From assembly GCA_018394295.1 (NCBI GenBank), contig CP074573.1, positions 1,805,156-1,869,155 of the forward strand: 64,000 nt of DNA, read 5' to 3'. The translations under genes were made by a program, and so were the position numbers. The notes beneath the pieces were generated by a model. The model had not been told where the DNA came from. It ran no database searches and saw only the letters and a list, made by a program, of their open reading frames with translations. The stretch comes from Mycoplasmatota bacterium (GTDB lineage Bacteria > Bacillota_I > Bacilli_A > Haloplasmatales > Haloplasmataceae). Positions within the stretch are counted from its first letter, which is position 1. Each line of letters begins with the position of its first letter. Below, piece by piece: positions 42,501 through 52,564 of the stretch.

Positions 42501-43262
42501 ATGTTAAATAATTATAATAAATTATTAAATAACTTAGAAACCCTAAATTTAAACCTTTTTAGAGCCAATATCGACTCTTATTTGAATCTTATCGCAAAAG
42601 GCGAAAAGAATATAGTAGATTCGTTATATGAACTTACAGAGTATGAAATGAATTTTAAACGAGAACGTGCAATAACGTCATGTGTTAAAGTCGCTAATTT
42701 CCCCTTTCTTAAAACATTAGATGATTTTGATTTTGGGTTTCAACCATCTATAAATAAAGACGAAATATTAAATTTCAAATATTTAAAATTCATTGAGAAT
42801 AATGAAAATATTCTTCTAATCGGATCTCCAGGGGTTGGTAAAACTCATTTAGCTACGTCAATAGGAATTGAAGCAGCTAAATCAAGAAAAAGTACTTATT
42901 TTATAAGTTGTAACGATATAATTTTACAACTTAAACGAGCACATTTAGAAAACAGATTAGAAACAAGATTAAAATTTTTCACCAAATACAGGGTATTAGT
43001 AATTGATGAAGTTGGATTTTTACCTCTTGATACAGAATCATCTAATTTATTATTTCAATTAATCGCTAGACGGTATGAAAAAAAGTCTACAATTATAACA
43101 ACAAACAAACCACTCTCTAAATGGGGAGAAATATTTGGAGATAGTGTATTAGCTAACGCCATTCTAGATCGATTACTTCACCATTCTCATGTGATAAATA
43201 TTGTCGGTAGATCATACAGAACTAAAGATAAAATAGAAAGTATTGAACCTAATAAAAAATGA
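42501..43262 (+). CDS. istB: IS21 helper ATPase IstB
   Basis: 253 residues of the DnaC/IstB AAA+ type: Walker A LLIGSPGVGKTHLATSIG (about 103-120), Walker B YRVLVIDEVGFLPLD (about 165-179), sensor IITTNKPLSKWGEIFGD and the C-terminal LDRLLHHSHVINIVGRSYR. It regulates target immunity and strand transfer by IstA. The frame is intact although istA is broken. GATGAGGAGTACGCG precedes the ATG. Confidence 0.93.
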   Translation: MLNNYNKLLNNLETLNLNLFRANIDSYLNLIAKGEKNIVDSLYELTEYEMNFKRERAITSCVKVANFPFLKTLDDFDFGFQPSINKDEILNFKYLKFIENNENILLIGSPGVGKTHLATSIGIEAAKSRKSTYFISCNDIILQLKRAHLENRLETRLKFFTKYRVLVIDEVGFLPLDTESSNLLFQLIARRYEKKSTIITTNKPLSKWGEIFGDSVLANAILDRLLHHSHVINIVGRSYRTKDKIESIEPNKK

Positions 43263-43382
43263 TTATGAGTAAATTACCATAATTGGTGAATCTATCATAA
43301 TCAAAATTGGTGAAATTTATATTGACATTAACATTTTCCTATTCAAAATAGGTGAATACTCAACTATCTAAGAAGGACTAAT

Positions 43383-43939
43383 GACTCATAGTGTATGGTA
43401 AACATATCTACAATTAAATGGAAAATTGATATATTTATATATAGAACTGTTAACTCATCTGGTGATACAATTGACTTCTAGTTATCTAGAAAACGTGATA
43501 AAGAAGGTGCTAAAAAGTTCCTTAGAAAATCATTACGTTCTCCTCATAATAGTGATCCTAGAGAATTTACCACAGATAAAAAGGCTGCTACAGTAGCAAC
43601 AATTTTAAATGAAATAAAATTAAAAAGGCTGGATCCAATAACCCAGCACAAAAAATCTAAATATATTAATAATAATGTTGAACATGATCATCGAGATATC
43701 AAGAGAATAACTAATAAGATGCTTGAATTCAAGCATTTTAAATCAACCTGTTCTGTAATCTAAGGAATTGAAACTATGCATATGATTTATAAAGGACAAA
43801 CTAATACATATTTAGTAATTACTGAAATCAATTTGATTGATCAGCTGTTTTCTGTTGTGTAACTTACTTCAGTCAAAGATACTTTATAATATCTACTGGT
43901 TCTAAATTCTTTACTTTTAATTTTATTTACAACAGAACC
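43383..43939 (+). pseudogene. IS6-family transposase remnant and right end
   Basis: The plus strand reads YIYRTVNSSGDTIDF, a stop, LSRKRDKEGAKKFLRKSLRS, FTTDKKAATVATILNEIKL and YINNNVEHDHRDIKRITNK, then FKHFKSTCSVI, a stop and GIETMHMIYKGQ. This is the C-terminal half of the IS6/IS26 DDE enzyme, with several nonsense codons. ACAGAACC at 43932-43939 in the plus strand is the right end (IS6 ends start GGTTCTGTTGCAAA). The N-terminus and left end are missing. Confidence 0.8.
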
Positions 43940-44325
43940 AAATTACTTATTCATTCAGTAGGTCTTGAGACAACTGTTATTTCTTTTCATCACCATTTAA
44001 AAATGATTTACCTTTAGATTTAGCGATTCGATTCTTTTCTTCTACTATTATAATATATTCTTTTATAGTATTTTAAATATTTTCATCAAATATTATATCT
44101 TTAGCCTTAACAACACAATTTTACCTCTAAAACAATACTATTAATGTTTTACTCTTACCAACTTTGAAGTAATATAAAGGAGTGATACTACAATTAACAT
44201 AATAAGTAAAATAACTTCAAGCGTTGTTACTATCTTTCCCTCTATTTTTCTATAAACATTAACAGTTAAACTCCTATTTTTGTAAAATCTAACATCTTTA
44301 AATCACTCAAATCGCTCACTAACTA
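43940..44325. other. Degenerate stretch at the right edge of the island
   Basis: The minus strand contains broken frames such as IKEYIIIVEEKNRIAKSKGK and FLNGDEKK, probably remains of another mobile element or accessory gene, but I cannot name it. No intact gene, RNA or repeat is supported. Confidence 0.35.
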
Positions 44326-44421
44326 GTGAGAAAAAGGCTCAAGCAACTCTGCTTAAACCTTAATACTTCAATTTGTGGGATATTTTTTACCCACACTATT
44401 TTACTAAAGAGCCTAAATTCT
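44326..44421 (-). terminator. Structured terminator region after yajC
   Basis: On the minus strand AGGCTC pairs with GAGCCT across about 80 nt, and inside lie GTGTGGG-TAAAAAATATC-CCACA and AAGCA-GAGT-TGCTT, followed by CTTTTTCTC. This is a multi-stem structure ending in a short T tract, 20 nt after the yajC stop. It probably terminates queA-tgt-yajC. Confidence 0.5.
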
Positions 44422-44439
44422 ACAGTCTCTTTATATTTG

Positions 44440-44718
44440 TTATTCGCTAATAATTCTTTTAATCGCAGCTTTTTCAATTTTCATTTTAGCTCCGCTTACA
44501 AGAATTATCGTTACGACATCTTCTTTTATATCTTCGACGATACCATGGATACCACCAATTGTAACGATTTTATTATTTTTTTCTAACTGCGACTGCATTT
44601 CAAAGACTTGCTGACGTCTTTTCTTTTCTGGTTTCATAATAAAGAAATAAATAACTACTAAAAATAATAAAATAGGGACAACTAATCCTAATATAGTTGA
44701 AATTTGTTCTTGTGTCAT
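44440..44718 (-). CDS. yajC: Preprotein translocase subunit YajC
   Basis: 92 residues: one N-terminal membrane helix (about 8-27, ILGLVVPILLFLVVIYFFIM), the signature KPEKKRRQQ, then a small soluble domain KIVTIGGIHGIVEDIKEDVVTIILVSGAKMKIEKAAI. It binds SecDF and assists protein export. It is the last gene of queA-tgt-yajC, 15 nt after tgt. It marks the right edge of the inserted island: in Bacillus the neighbour is yrzE, here at 14.4 kb. Confidence 0.95.
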   Translation of the reverse strand: MTQEQISTILGLVVPILLFLVVIYFFIMKPEKKRRQQVFEMQSQLEKNNKIVTIGGIHGIVEDIKEDVVTIILVSGAKMKIEKAAIKRIISE

Positions 44719-44733
44719 TTTTATTCTCCTTTT

Positions 44734-45876
<1,143 letters not shown>

Positions 45877-45894
45877 TTATATAATCACCATTCT

Positions 45895-46923
45895 TTATTT
45901 AATAAACATTGCATCTCCAAAACTAAAAAAGCGATATTGTTGTGAAATTGCTTCTTGATAAGCTTTCATAACTTTTTCTTTTGATGCAAAAGCTGAAACT
46001 AACATGATCAAAGTAGATTTTGGTAAATGAAAATTAGTTATTAATCCATCAATCGCTTTAAATTCATATCCTGGATAAATAAAAATATCGGTATATCCAC
46101 TATCTTCTTTAAACGCTCCATTAAATTTACTAGCGATTGTTTCTAAGGTTCTTGTTGATGTTGTTCCAACTGTAATAATCTGTTTTTTATTTTTTTTCGT
46201 TTGATTTAGTAAATCAGCACTTTCTTGACTTAATTGATAATATTCACTATGCATCGTATGATTCTTGACATCATCCACCTTTACAGGTCTAAAAGTTCCT
46301 AAACCAACATGCAAGGTTAGATAGGTAATATTAATACCCTTTTTTTCAATTTTATCTAATAATGCTTTGGTGAAATGAAGCCCAGCCGTTGGTGCTGCGG
46401 CAGATCCAATTACTTCTGAATACACCGTTTGATATCTGTCTTTGTCTTGTAATTGTTCTGTAATATAAGGAGGAAGTGGCATCTCACCTAATTTATCAAG
46501 CACTTCATAAAATATGCCTTGATAACTAAATTCAAAAATTCTTCTTCCTTCATCTAATATTTCAATACATTTCGCTTTAAGCATTCCATCACCAAAAACA
46601 ATCACTGTTCCTATTTTAACACGTTTTGCTGGTTTACATAAGGTTTCCCATGTATTATTTTCTTTTTGTGTTAAAAGTAATACTTCTATATGTGCCAATG
46701 TATCTTCTTTAACGCCAAATAGTCTAGCTGGCATTACTTTGGTATTATTTAAAACAAGTGTATCTCCTTCATTTAGATAATCTAAAATCTCATAAAAATG
46801 ACGATGCGTCACTTCACCTGTTTCTTTATCTAATATTAATAAACGCGACGTATCCCGGTTTTTAAGCGGTGTTTGCGCGATTAATTCTTTTGGTAAATGA
46901 AAATCAAAGTCTTCTACACGCAT
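45895..46923 (-). CDS. queA: S-adenosylmethionine:tRNA ribosyltransferase-isomerase
   Basis: 342 residues. It converts preQ1-tRNA to epoxyqueuosine-tRNA using the ribosyl group of AdoMet. Clear features: [25 protein letters not shown] at the start, NDTxVxPARLFG-type [44 protein letters not shown] and [18 protein letters not shown]. Full length. It is 18 nt upstream of tgt and 14 nt after ruvB, one polycistron. Confidence 0.97.
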   Translation of the reverse strand: MRVEDFDFHLPKELIAQTPLKNRDTSRLLILDKETGEVTHRHFYEILDYLNEGDTLVLNNTKVMPARLFGVKEDTLAHIEVLLLTQKENNTWETLCKPAKRVKIGTVIVFGDGMLKAKCIEILDEGRRIFEFSYQGIFYEVLDKLGEMPLPPYITEQLQDKDRYQTVYSEVIGSAAAPTAGLHFTKALLDKIEKKGINITYLTLHVGLGTFRPVKVDDVKNHTMHSEYYQLSQESADLLNQTKKNKKQIITVGTTSTRTLETIASKFNGAFKEDSGYTDIFIYPGYEFKAIDGLITNFHLPKSTLIMLVSAFASKEKVMKAYQEAISQQYRFFSFGDAMFIK

Positions 46924-46937
46924 TTTTATTCCTCTTT

Positions 46938-47939
46938 CTATTGTGTATACTCAATATTTAAATGACGATATGCTTTTTCAGTTGCGATACGTCCTCTTGC
47001 GGTTCGTTTAATAAAACCTTCTTGTAGTAAAAATGGTTCATAAACATCTTCTAACGTTTGGACTTCTTCGCCAATTGAAGCCCCAAGTGCTTCAACCCCA
47101 ACCGGTCCACCATTAAACCGTTCTATAATGCCTAATAAATATTTATGATCAGTATAATCAAGTCCGGCTCCATCAACATTCATCTTATTTAATGAATCTT
47201 GACATATTTCCATAGTAATTTTCCCATTTCCCAATACTTGTGCAAAATCACGTACACGACGAAATAAACGATTGGCTACCCTTGGTGTTCCCCTTGAACG
47301 TTTAGCAAGTTCAATCGCTGCATCATCATCAATTGGAAAATTGAATATAAGCGCTGTTCTTAAAACAATTTTTTGTAAATCAGTCACTGAATAATATTCT
47401 AAATGAGATATGACCCCAAAACGATCTCGTAGTGGACTCGATAAATCTCCTGCACGAGTGGTTGCTCCCACTAATGTAAAGGGAGGTAAATCTAATCGAA
47501 TCGAACGAGCGGTTGAATCCTTCCCAACAACAATATCTAATACATAATCCTCCATCGCAGGATATAATATCTCTTCAATATTTCTTGGTAACCGGTGAAT
47601 CTCATCAATAAATAATACATCACCTGGCTTTAATGTAGTAAGGATGGCAGCTAAATCTCCACCACGTTCAATGGTTGGACCAGATGTATGTTTAATACTG
47701 ACATTCATTTCATGAGCGATAATATTAGCTAATGTTGTTTTCCCTAATCCAGGAGGCCCATATAATAAGCAATGGTCTAAAGCTTCATTTCGCATTTTTG
47801 CTGCCTCAATAAAGACATGTAAGTTCTCTTTTACTTTAGTTTGTCCAACATACTGGCTTAAGTTCTGAGGTCTTAAAGTTAACTCAAGTTCATCTTCACT
47901 CATTTTTGTTGCTGAAATAATGCGTTCATCTTCCATCAA
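46938..47939 (-). CDS. ruvB: Holliday-junction branch-migration helicase RuvB
   Basis: 333 residues, AAA+ motor. Walker [19 protein letters not shown], Walker [19 protein letters not shown], sensor [19 protein letters not shown], and a C-terminal winged helix with [38 protein letters not shown]. It acts with RuvA on recombination intermediates. The gap to ruvA is 8 nt. Both belong to the same operon as queA. Confidence 0.98.
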   Translation of the reverse strand: MMEDERIISATKMSEDELELTLRPQNLSQYVGQTKVKENLHVFIEAAKMRNEALDHCLLYGPPGLGKTTLANIIAHEMNVSIKHTSGPTIERGGDLAAILTTLKPGDVLFIDEIHRLPRNIEEILYPAMEDYVLDIVVGKDSTARSIRLDLPPFTLVGATTRAGDLSSPLRDRFGVISHLEYYSVTDLQKIVLRTALIFNFPIDDDAAIELAKRSRGTPRVANRLFRRVRDFAQVLGNGKITMEICQDSLNKMNVDGAGLDYTDHKYLLGIIERFNGGPVGVEALGASIGEEVQTLEDVYEPFLLQEGFIKRTARGRIATEKAYRHLNIEYTQ

Positions 47940-47947
47940 TTATCCTC

Positions 47948-48505
47948 CTACTTCAACATTAACTGTAAAGCTTTCGTAATATATTCTTGAGTTGTTAATT
48001 GTGTTTCAGTAATTTGTTTAAATACTTTTTCAATTTCTTTTGCTTTATACCCCAAGGCTAATAATGCTTCATAAGCATCTTCCAATTCTTTATTAATCAC
48101 AAGTGTGTTAATTTGTCCTAACTTACCTTTTAAATCAAGAATAATTTGTTGCGCTGTCTTAGGACCTACTTTAGGAAATTTCGTTAAATACGATACATCT
48201 CCTCTTTCTATAGCACTTACTACATCACTATAATCACCTGGCGCTAATATTGCACAGGCTGATTTAGGGCCAATGCCTGTCACACTGATTAATTTTTCGA
48301 AAAATTCTTTTTCTTCAATTGTCTTAAATCCATATAAATCTTGTGCATCTTCTCGAATGTATAAATACGTATAAACTAGACGCATTTCATTTAAAACAAA
48401 TAAATATGGATTTGGGGTTATAATTTTATATCCAATATTATTATTTTCTAAAATAACATAATCAGTACATATTTTTTTTATTTTCCCAAATATATAAGCA
48501 TACAT
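47948..48505 (-). CDS. ruvA: Holliday-junction DNA-binding protein RuvA
   Basis: 185 residues: an N-terminal OB fold (MYAYIFGKIKKICTDYVILENNNIGYKI), two HhH motifs (VTGIGPKSACAILAP, FPKVGPKTAQQIILDLKGKLG) and a C-terminal RuvB-binding helix region (DAYEALLALGYKAKEIEKVFKQI). A tetramer clamps the four-way junction. First gene of ruvA-ruvB-queA-tgt-yajC, 140 nt from the divergent DUF3137 gene. Confidence 0.97.
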   Translation of the reverse strand: MYAYIFGKIKKICTDYVILENNNIGYKIITPNPYLFVLNEMRLVYTYLYIREDAQDLYGFKTIEEKEFFEKLISVTGIGPKSACAILAPGDYSDVVSAIERGDVSYLTKFPKVGPKTAQQIILDLKGKLGQINTLVINKELEDAYEALLALGYKAKEIEKVFKQITETQLTTQEYITKALQLMLK

Positions 48506-48645
48506 ATTAAAACCACCTATCTAATTTCTATATTATACCATAAATCCATTCTTTTGAAAAACATAATTTCTTTTTTCATTCTATTTCTTAAGCCTACCGA
48601 CTATATTATATTAATGATAATTTTTTACATAATATGAGGTGACTT

Positions 48646-49563
48646 ATGATAGATGAAAAAATACTTAAAAAGTTGAATTTACTACGTAAAAAAGTCTTGG
48701 CACAGTACATTATATATTATATAAGTATCCCCATAATAACTTCTTTCCTCTTCTTATTTTCTACTTATATATCACACACATTCCCCTTTTTAACGATAAT
48801 AATACTTTACTTATTAATAATAAATCTTGTATTTTACTCTTATGTTAAACCAAAATTTATTAATAAATATCATATTGAATACAAAAAGGAAATTCTCGCT
48901 AAAGTTAGCACCTATCTACATGAAACCATACTTTCTTTATCAATTGGTATATCAGAAGAAGAACTTTTAAAAACAAATATCCTACCTTTTATCACTCAGT
49001 ATTATTCATCACATTTAATTAGAGGAAGTATTGACCATATTCCTTTTAAGAGTAGTAATGTAGAATTTTTTTATTATCACCATAAAGACCAAACTTTATC
49101 TTTTAAAGGTCAATGGTACGTATTTAAGTTTAATAAACCTTTTAAAGGGATCACTCATATATACGAGAAAAATGAATCCATTTACCAAATTAATAAACCA
49201 ATCAATCTAAATTTATATCAAACCGAAGATATAAATTTTAATCGCAGATTCCATGTCTATTCAAATAACATAGAACAAACCAATCAATTACTTCGTTTTC
49301 ATTTAAGAGAAAGAATAAATCTATTAGAACGAAAATACCATGGGAAACTTATGTTTATCTTTAACCAAGATTATCTTCATATTGGAATAAACAATAACAC
49401 CTCTCGTTTCACTCCTTCTTTATTTCATAAAATAAATGAAATTGATTTTATGAATCAAATTGAAGATTTCTTATTAATTAAAAATATCATCAAATATATT
49501 AAAACATTAGATAAACTATCTAATACTTATTTAACTTATATTCAAAAAGCAATTGTCTCTTAA
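48646..49563 (+). CDS. DUF3137-like two-TM protein
   Basis: 305 residues: two adjacent membrane helices (about 20-43 and 47-66), then a cytosolic domain. The latter has LPFITQYYSSHLIRGSIDHIPFKSSNVEFFYYHHKDQ, GQWYVFKFNKPFKGITHIYEKN and FHVYSNN...LLERKYHGKLMFIFNQDYLHIGINNN. This matches the DUF3137/Galanin-like layout, in which the membrane hairpin is followed by a domain ending in a PH-like strand set. Function unknown. AATATGAGGTGACTT precedes the ATG. Confidence 0.7.
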   Translation: MIDEKILKKLNLLRKKVLAQYIIYYISIPIITSFLFLFSTYISHTFPFLTIIILYLLIINLVFYSYVKPKFINKYHIEYKKEILAKVSTYLHETILSLSIGISEEELLKTNILPFITQYYSSHLIRGSIDHIPFKSSNVEFFYYHHKDQTLSFKGQWYVFKFNKPFKGITHIYEKNESIYQINKPINLNLYQTEDINFNRRFHVYSNNIEQTNQLLRFHLRERINLLERKYHGKLMFIFNQDYLHIGINNNTSRFTPSLFHKINEIDFMNQIEDFLLIKNIIKYIKTLDKLSNTYLTYIQKAIVS

Positions 49564-49575
49564 TAAAAAAAAACA

Positions 49576-49610
49576 AAAACTCATTTATATCAATTATATA
49601 AATGAGTTTT
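49576..49610. terminator. Bidirectional terminator between convergent genes
   Basis: AAAACTCATTTATAT-CAATT-ATATAAATGAGTTTT, a perfect 15-bp stem with A and T ends on both sides. It serves the convergent genes 48646-49563 and 49618-50385. Confidence 0.85.
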
Positions 49611-49617
49611 ACGCAAT

Positions 49618-50385
49618 TTATTTTTTTGTTTTAACAAAAATAATGTAATAACTAAAAGGAATAATAATCCCACCACCGATAATATTACCTATTGTGACTG
49701 GAATTAAATTTTGAAACATTTGTGGTATTGTAATATCACTTCCAAGTAATGCAGAAAGCGGTAATATAAACATATTAGCTACACTATGTTCAAATCCACT
49801 TAGCACAAATGTGAATACCGGTAAAACTGCAACGATTACTTTCCCAGGTACACTTTTTGCTGAGAATGACATATAAACTGCTAGTGATACAGCGATATTA
49901 CATAAAATTCCTCGCATCATTGCTTCAATAAAACCTAAATCAACTTTAGCCTGAGCAATTGAATTGATAGTATTCGTGATACTACTACTTTCAGCTATAC
50001 GACTGAAATATAAAACAAAAACAAAGAATAAAGCACCAAGGAAATTTCCTACCCAAACGATCCCTAAATTTTTTAAAATAAGTGAAAAACGATATCGTTT
50101 GTCCAAATAACCTAAGGCTAATAAACAATTCCCTGTAAATAATTCACTTCCAGCAATAATAACTAAAACAATTCCTACAGGAAAGACCATAGAACCTAAT
50201 AATCTTCCTAGGATGGGGTAAGCGGTTGAAGAAAATCCGCTATTTACAACAACATAAGCATAAAATCCAAATGCGATATACATTCCAGCGAGCATTGCTG
50301 AAACCAATACAGCAGCAAATTTCTTTTTAATTTTTGTTTCGCCAACGACACATGTTTCGAAAGCAATTTCTTTAGCTGATAACAT
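49618..50385 (-). CDS. Formate/nitrite transporter family channel
   Basis: 255 residues with six membrane helices. Family signatures: AMLAGMYIAFGFYAYVVVNSG, GSELFTGNCLLALGYLDKRY (the [LM]-x-TGN-x helix break), WVGNFLGALFF and VLSGFEHSVANMFILPLSAL. FNT pentamers pass formate, nitrite, hydrosulfide or lactate with protons. The substrate cannot be told. Monocistronic. The ATG follows CGAGGGGGAAAT. Confidence 0.93.
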   Translation of the reverse strand: MLSAKEIAFETCVVGETKIKKKFAAVLVSAMLAGMYIAFGFYAYVVVNSGFSSTAYPILGRLLGSMVFPVGIVLVIIAGSELFTGNCLLALGYLDKRYRFSLILKNLGIVWVGNFLGALFFVFVLYFSRIAESSSITNTINSIAQAKVDLGFIEAMMRGILCNIAVSLAVYMSFSAKSVPGKVIVAVLPVFTFVLSGFEHSVANMFILPLSALLGSDITIPQMFQNLIPVTIGNIIGGGIIIPFSYYIIFVKTKK

Positions 50386-50486
50386 ATTTCCCCCTCGTTC
50401 AAATCAGAATATACATTAAATTATAAAGCATTGCTTACATATTTTCAATCTTTATTTCGAAAAAACAAAAATTACCACTTTTTATT

Positions 50487-51356
50487 TTATAAAATATCTA
50501 GGGTATCTTTTTTCTTACTTATTTTTGTATTTTTTTTAACATACTCTCGTAAATCTAATTTAATTTCTTTCACATTATCATCAAAACCATTTTCAATCTT
50601 GTCTTTTCTTAAAGAATCTTGAAAGAAAATCTTATCAATTTCTTCGATTGGTTTACCACAGGGATAAGGTGGATTAAATAATGGATTTTGAAATAATGGT
50701 TCATAAACCCTTGGATAATTTTTATTACTTGAATTTTGATTGAAACCATTTAATAAAGGAGGATTACTAAAAGCTGGTTGTTCAAAAAACTTTTGATCAA
50801 TAGTTGGACTTTTTTCTTTGTGATGAGATATGGTTAAGTCTACAGGCTTTTCTTCTATTGTTTTTACTTCTTGTACATTAGGTGATGGTTGATATACTGT
50901 TCTATTATAAACTGGTGGCTGATAGTAGGCATATGGATAACTTGGTTGAGGTTGCTGTATGTATTGGTTTTGATAATATGCTGGCTGATATAATTGTTGT
51001 TGTGGGTAAGGTTGATAAGAATAAGCCGGTTGTCCATAATATGCTGGTTGTTTTTCAACCAATTCCTTATTATCAATTGGTTTTTCTTCCTCTAAGACCA
51101 AATCATTTTTTTTCGCTGTTTGAACTTCTTTAAAATCATCCATTTTCGGATAATATTTTTCTATATCTAAAAAATTATCTTTTAACTCATCGCTAACTTC
51201 ATCTGATAATACCGGTAATCTAATTTTCATCCCTGGTACGATACTATCAATGTTGTTAATATGTCGATTTAATTTTATAATTTCTTCTTGTGAAACATTA
51301 TATTTTTTAGAGATATCCTGGACGCTCTCATTAACTTGAACGATGTGAAATTTCAA
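50487..51356 (-). CDS. LysM-domain, Tyr/Pro/Gln-rich spore-coat-like protein (SafA-like)
   Basis: 289 residues from a TTG start at 51354-51356, five bases after AGAGGTGA; a GTG nine bases earlier overlaps that site. The N-terminal LysM (about 1-48; FHIVQVNESVQDISKKYNVS, EEIIKLNRHINN, VPGMKIRLP) is followed by an acidic linker and a low-complexity QPAYYGQPAYSYQPYPQQQ region (about 110-170). The C-terminus is charged. The SafA morphogenetic protein of Bacillus has the same plan (N-terminal LysM binding cortex peptidoglycan, Tyr/Pro/Gln-rich rest). The role is by analogy. Confidence 0.75.
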   Translation of the reverse strand: MKFHIVQVNESVQDISKKYNVSQEEIIKLNRHINNIDSIVPGMKIRLPVLSDEVSDELKDNFLDIEKYYPKMDDFKEVQTAKKNDLVLEEEKPIDNKELVEKQPAYYGQPAYSYQPYPQQQLYQPAYYQNQYIQQPQPSYPYAYYQPPVYNRTVYQPSPNVQEVKTIEEKPVDLTISHHKEKSPTIDQKFFEQPAFSNPPLLNGFNQNSSNKNYPRVYEPLFQNPLFNPPYPCGKPIEEIDKIFFQDSLRKDKIENGFDDNVKEIKLDLREYVKKNTKISKKKDTLDIL

Positions 51357-51422
51357 AAAAATCACCTCTCATATAATCATACTATTAAATTATATGAAAA
51401 TATGAAAGGAATGTTAACTTAT

Positions 51423-52481
51423 TTATTGGTTTATTGAATCATAATAAGCAATCGTTTCTTTTGCTAAATTAGATACCACCGTATAATAACTTGTTTCAAA
51501 AGGCGCTCTAGGTTTTATAATTGGTACTAAGTTTTGATTATAATTTAAATAACCTAACATATAGGTATATTCATTACCATCCATACTGATTTCATATAAA
51601 TTGATGTCATTTGGGTTATTATTAAATATTGATGTATTAACCATAAATTCATTTGTGGATATTTTTTGTATGTCTTGGATATTCAAAGCATTTAATAACC
51701 ATCCTGTTGCTTGATAAACCCCCTGATCAATACTAAATGAGCGATACAATATATCGCCATGATGGTCGACAACTTCAAAATTTTGATTTAAATACACATC
51801 GTCTTTTTTATTATATAAATAAAGAATAGAGATAGCATCATCTGTTGCGATTGAATAGAGTTCATAACTTGATATCCCTTCATCATAAATGACATGTGTT
51901 TTAACTATATTTTCCTCTTTAGAAATCGTCGCATATGATTTTTTCTGTTCATTACCTTGATCAAAATGAATTTTCATTTCTTTTTGATTCAAATAGTCAA
52001 AAGTAAACGTATCATATTGAATTTTATGTATTCCTGAATAGGCTTTATTACCATCCTTTAGATTTTTAACCGTTACTTGAAGTGTTCTATCAGTATCCGT
52101 ATCATCAATACTTACACGTGTTGTTGTTTTATCAATTGTTGCGAAATATTCATACTGATTGTAGTTATAGACTTCACCAGAATTAATCACATGATTATCC
52201 AGCGCTTGGTCTAGAATTTCACTAAACACGACGAATAACTCATCAATATATTGATATACATATAATAATTTAGCATATACATCTGACTTATAATTTTCTT
52301 GATTGATATTTGTGGTCATCACTTGTTTCTTACTATTTTCTAATAAATTTTTTGGTAATAATTGATAAACTGAAATATCAACTTTGATTTCATCTACATC
52401 AATTTTAGGTTTTTGTGCCCTACATCCAATTAAACAAATTATTGTCATTAAGACCATAAAACTAATTATAATCTTTTTCAT
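51423..52481 (-). CDS. Lipoprotein of unknown function
   Basis: 352 residues. The signal peptide MKKIIISFMVLMTIICLIGC ends in a lipobox (CLIG-C, Cys20), so the mature protein is tethered to the outer face of the membrane. The rest is beta-rich (YNYNQYEYFATIDKTTTRVS, LYNKKDDVYLNQNFEVVDHH, INLYEISMDGNEYTYMLGYL). No catalytic motif seen. It follows the Ere-like gene by 81 nt across a terminator. Confidence 0.7.
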   Translation of the reverse strand: MKKIIISFMVLMTIICLIGCRAQKPKIDVDEIKVDISVYQLLPKNLLENSKKQVMTTNINQENYKSDVYAKLLYVYQYIDELFVVFSEILDQALDNHVINSGEVYNYNQYEYFATIDKTTTRVSIDDTDTDRTLQVTVKNLKDGNKAYSGIHKIQYDTFTFDYLNQKEMKIHFDQGNEQKKSYATISKEENIVKTHVIYDEGISSYELYSIATDDAISILYLYNKKDDVYLNQNFEVVDHHGDILYRSFSIDQGVYQATGWLLNALNIQDIQKISTNEFMVNTSIFNNNPNDINLYEISMDGNEYTYMLGYLNYNQNLVPIIKPRAPFETSYYTVVSNLAKETIAYYDSINQ

Positions 52482-52536
52482 AAATTCACCTCAATTATTC
52501 TTTTATTACTAGTTTGTACCTAAATTTTAACATCAT

Positions 52537-52564
52537 GAAAAAAAAACACCTTTTTAGGTGTTTT
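52537..52564 (-). terminator. Terminator overlapping the stop of the Ere-like gene
   Basis: AAACACCT-AAAA-AGGTGTTT stem followed on the minus strand by further T. It begins inside the stop codon region of the gene ending at 52563. Confidence 0.8.

Larger units (their letters stand above)
41097..43333 (+). mobile_element. IS21-family element
   Basis: Encodes istA (broken) and istB. The ends TGTTAAAGTT (41097) and, in reverse complement, TGTTAATGTC (43333) match each other. Each end has IS21-type internal repeats: CTTGATTATGAGAAAGTTACC / AATTTTGGTAA at the left, and TTTTGATTATGATAGATTCACC / AATTATGGTAA at the right in reverse complement. No target duplication is evident. Confidence 0.85.

Noticed and set aside
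41089-43341. Target-site duplication of the IS21 element
   Set aside because: Flanking bases (GTGGC at the left, TTTTC at the right) do not match, so none is claimed.
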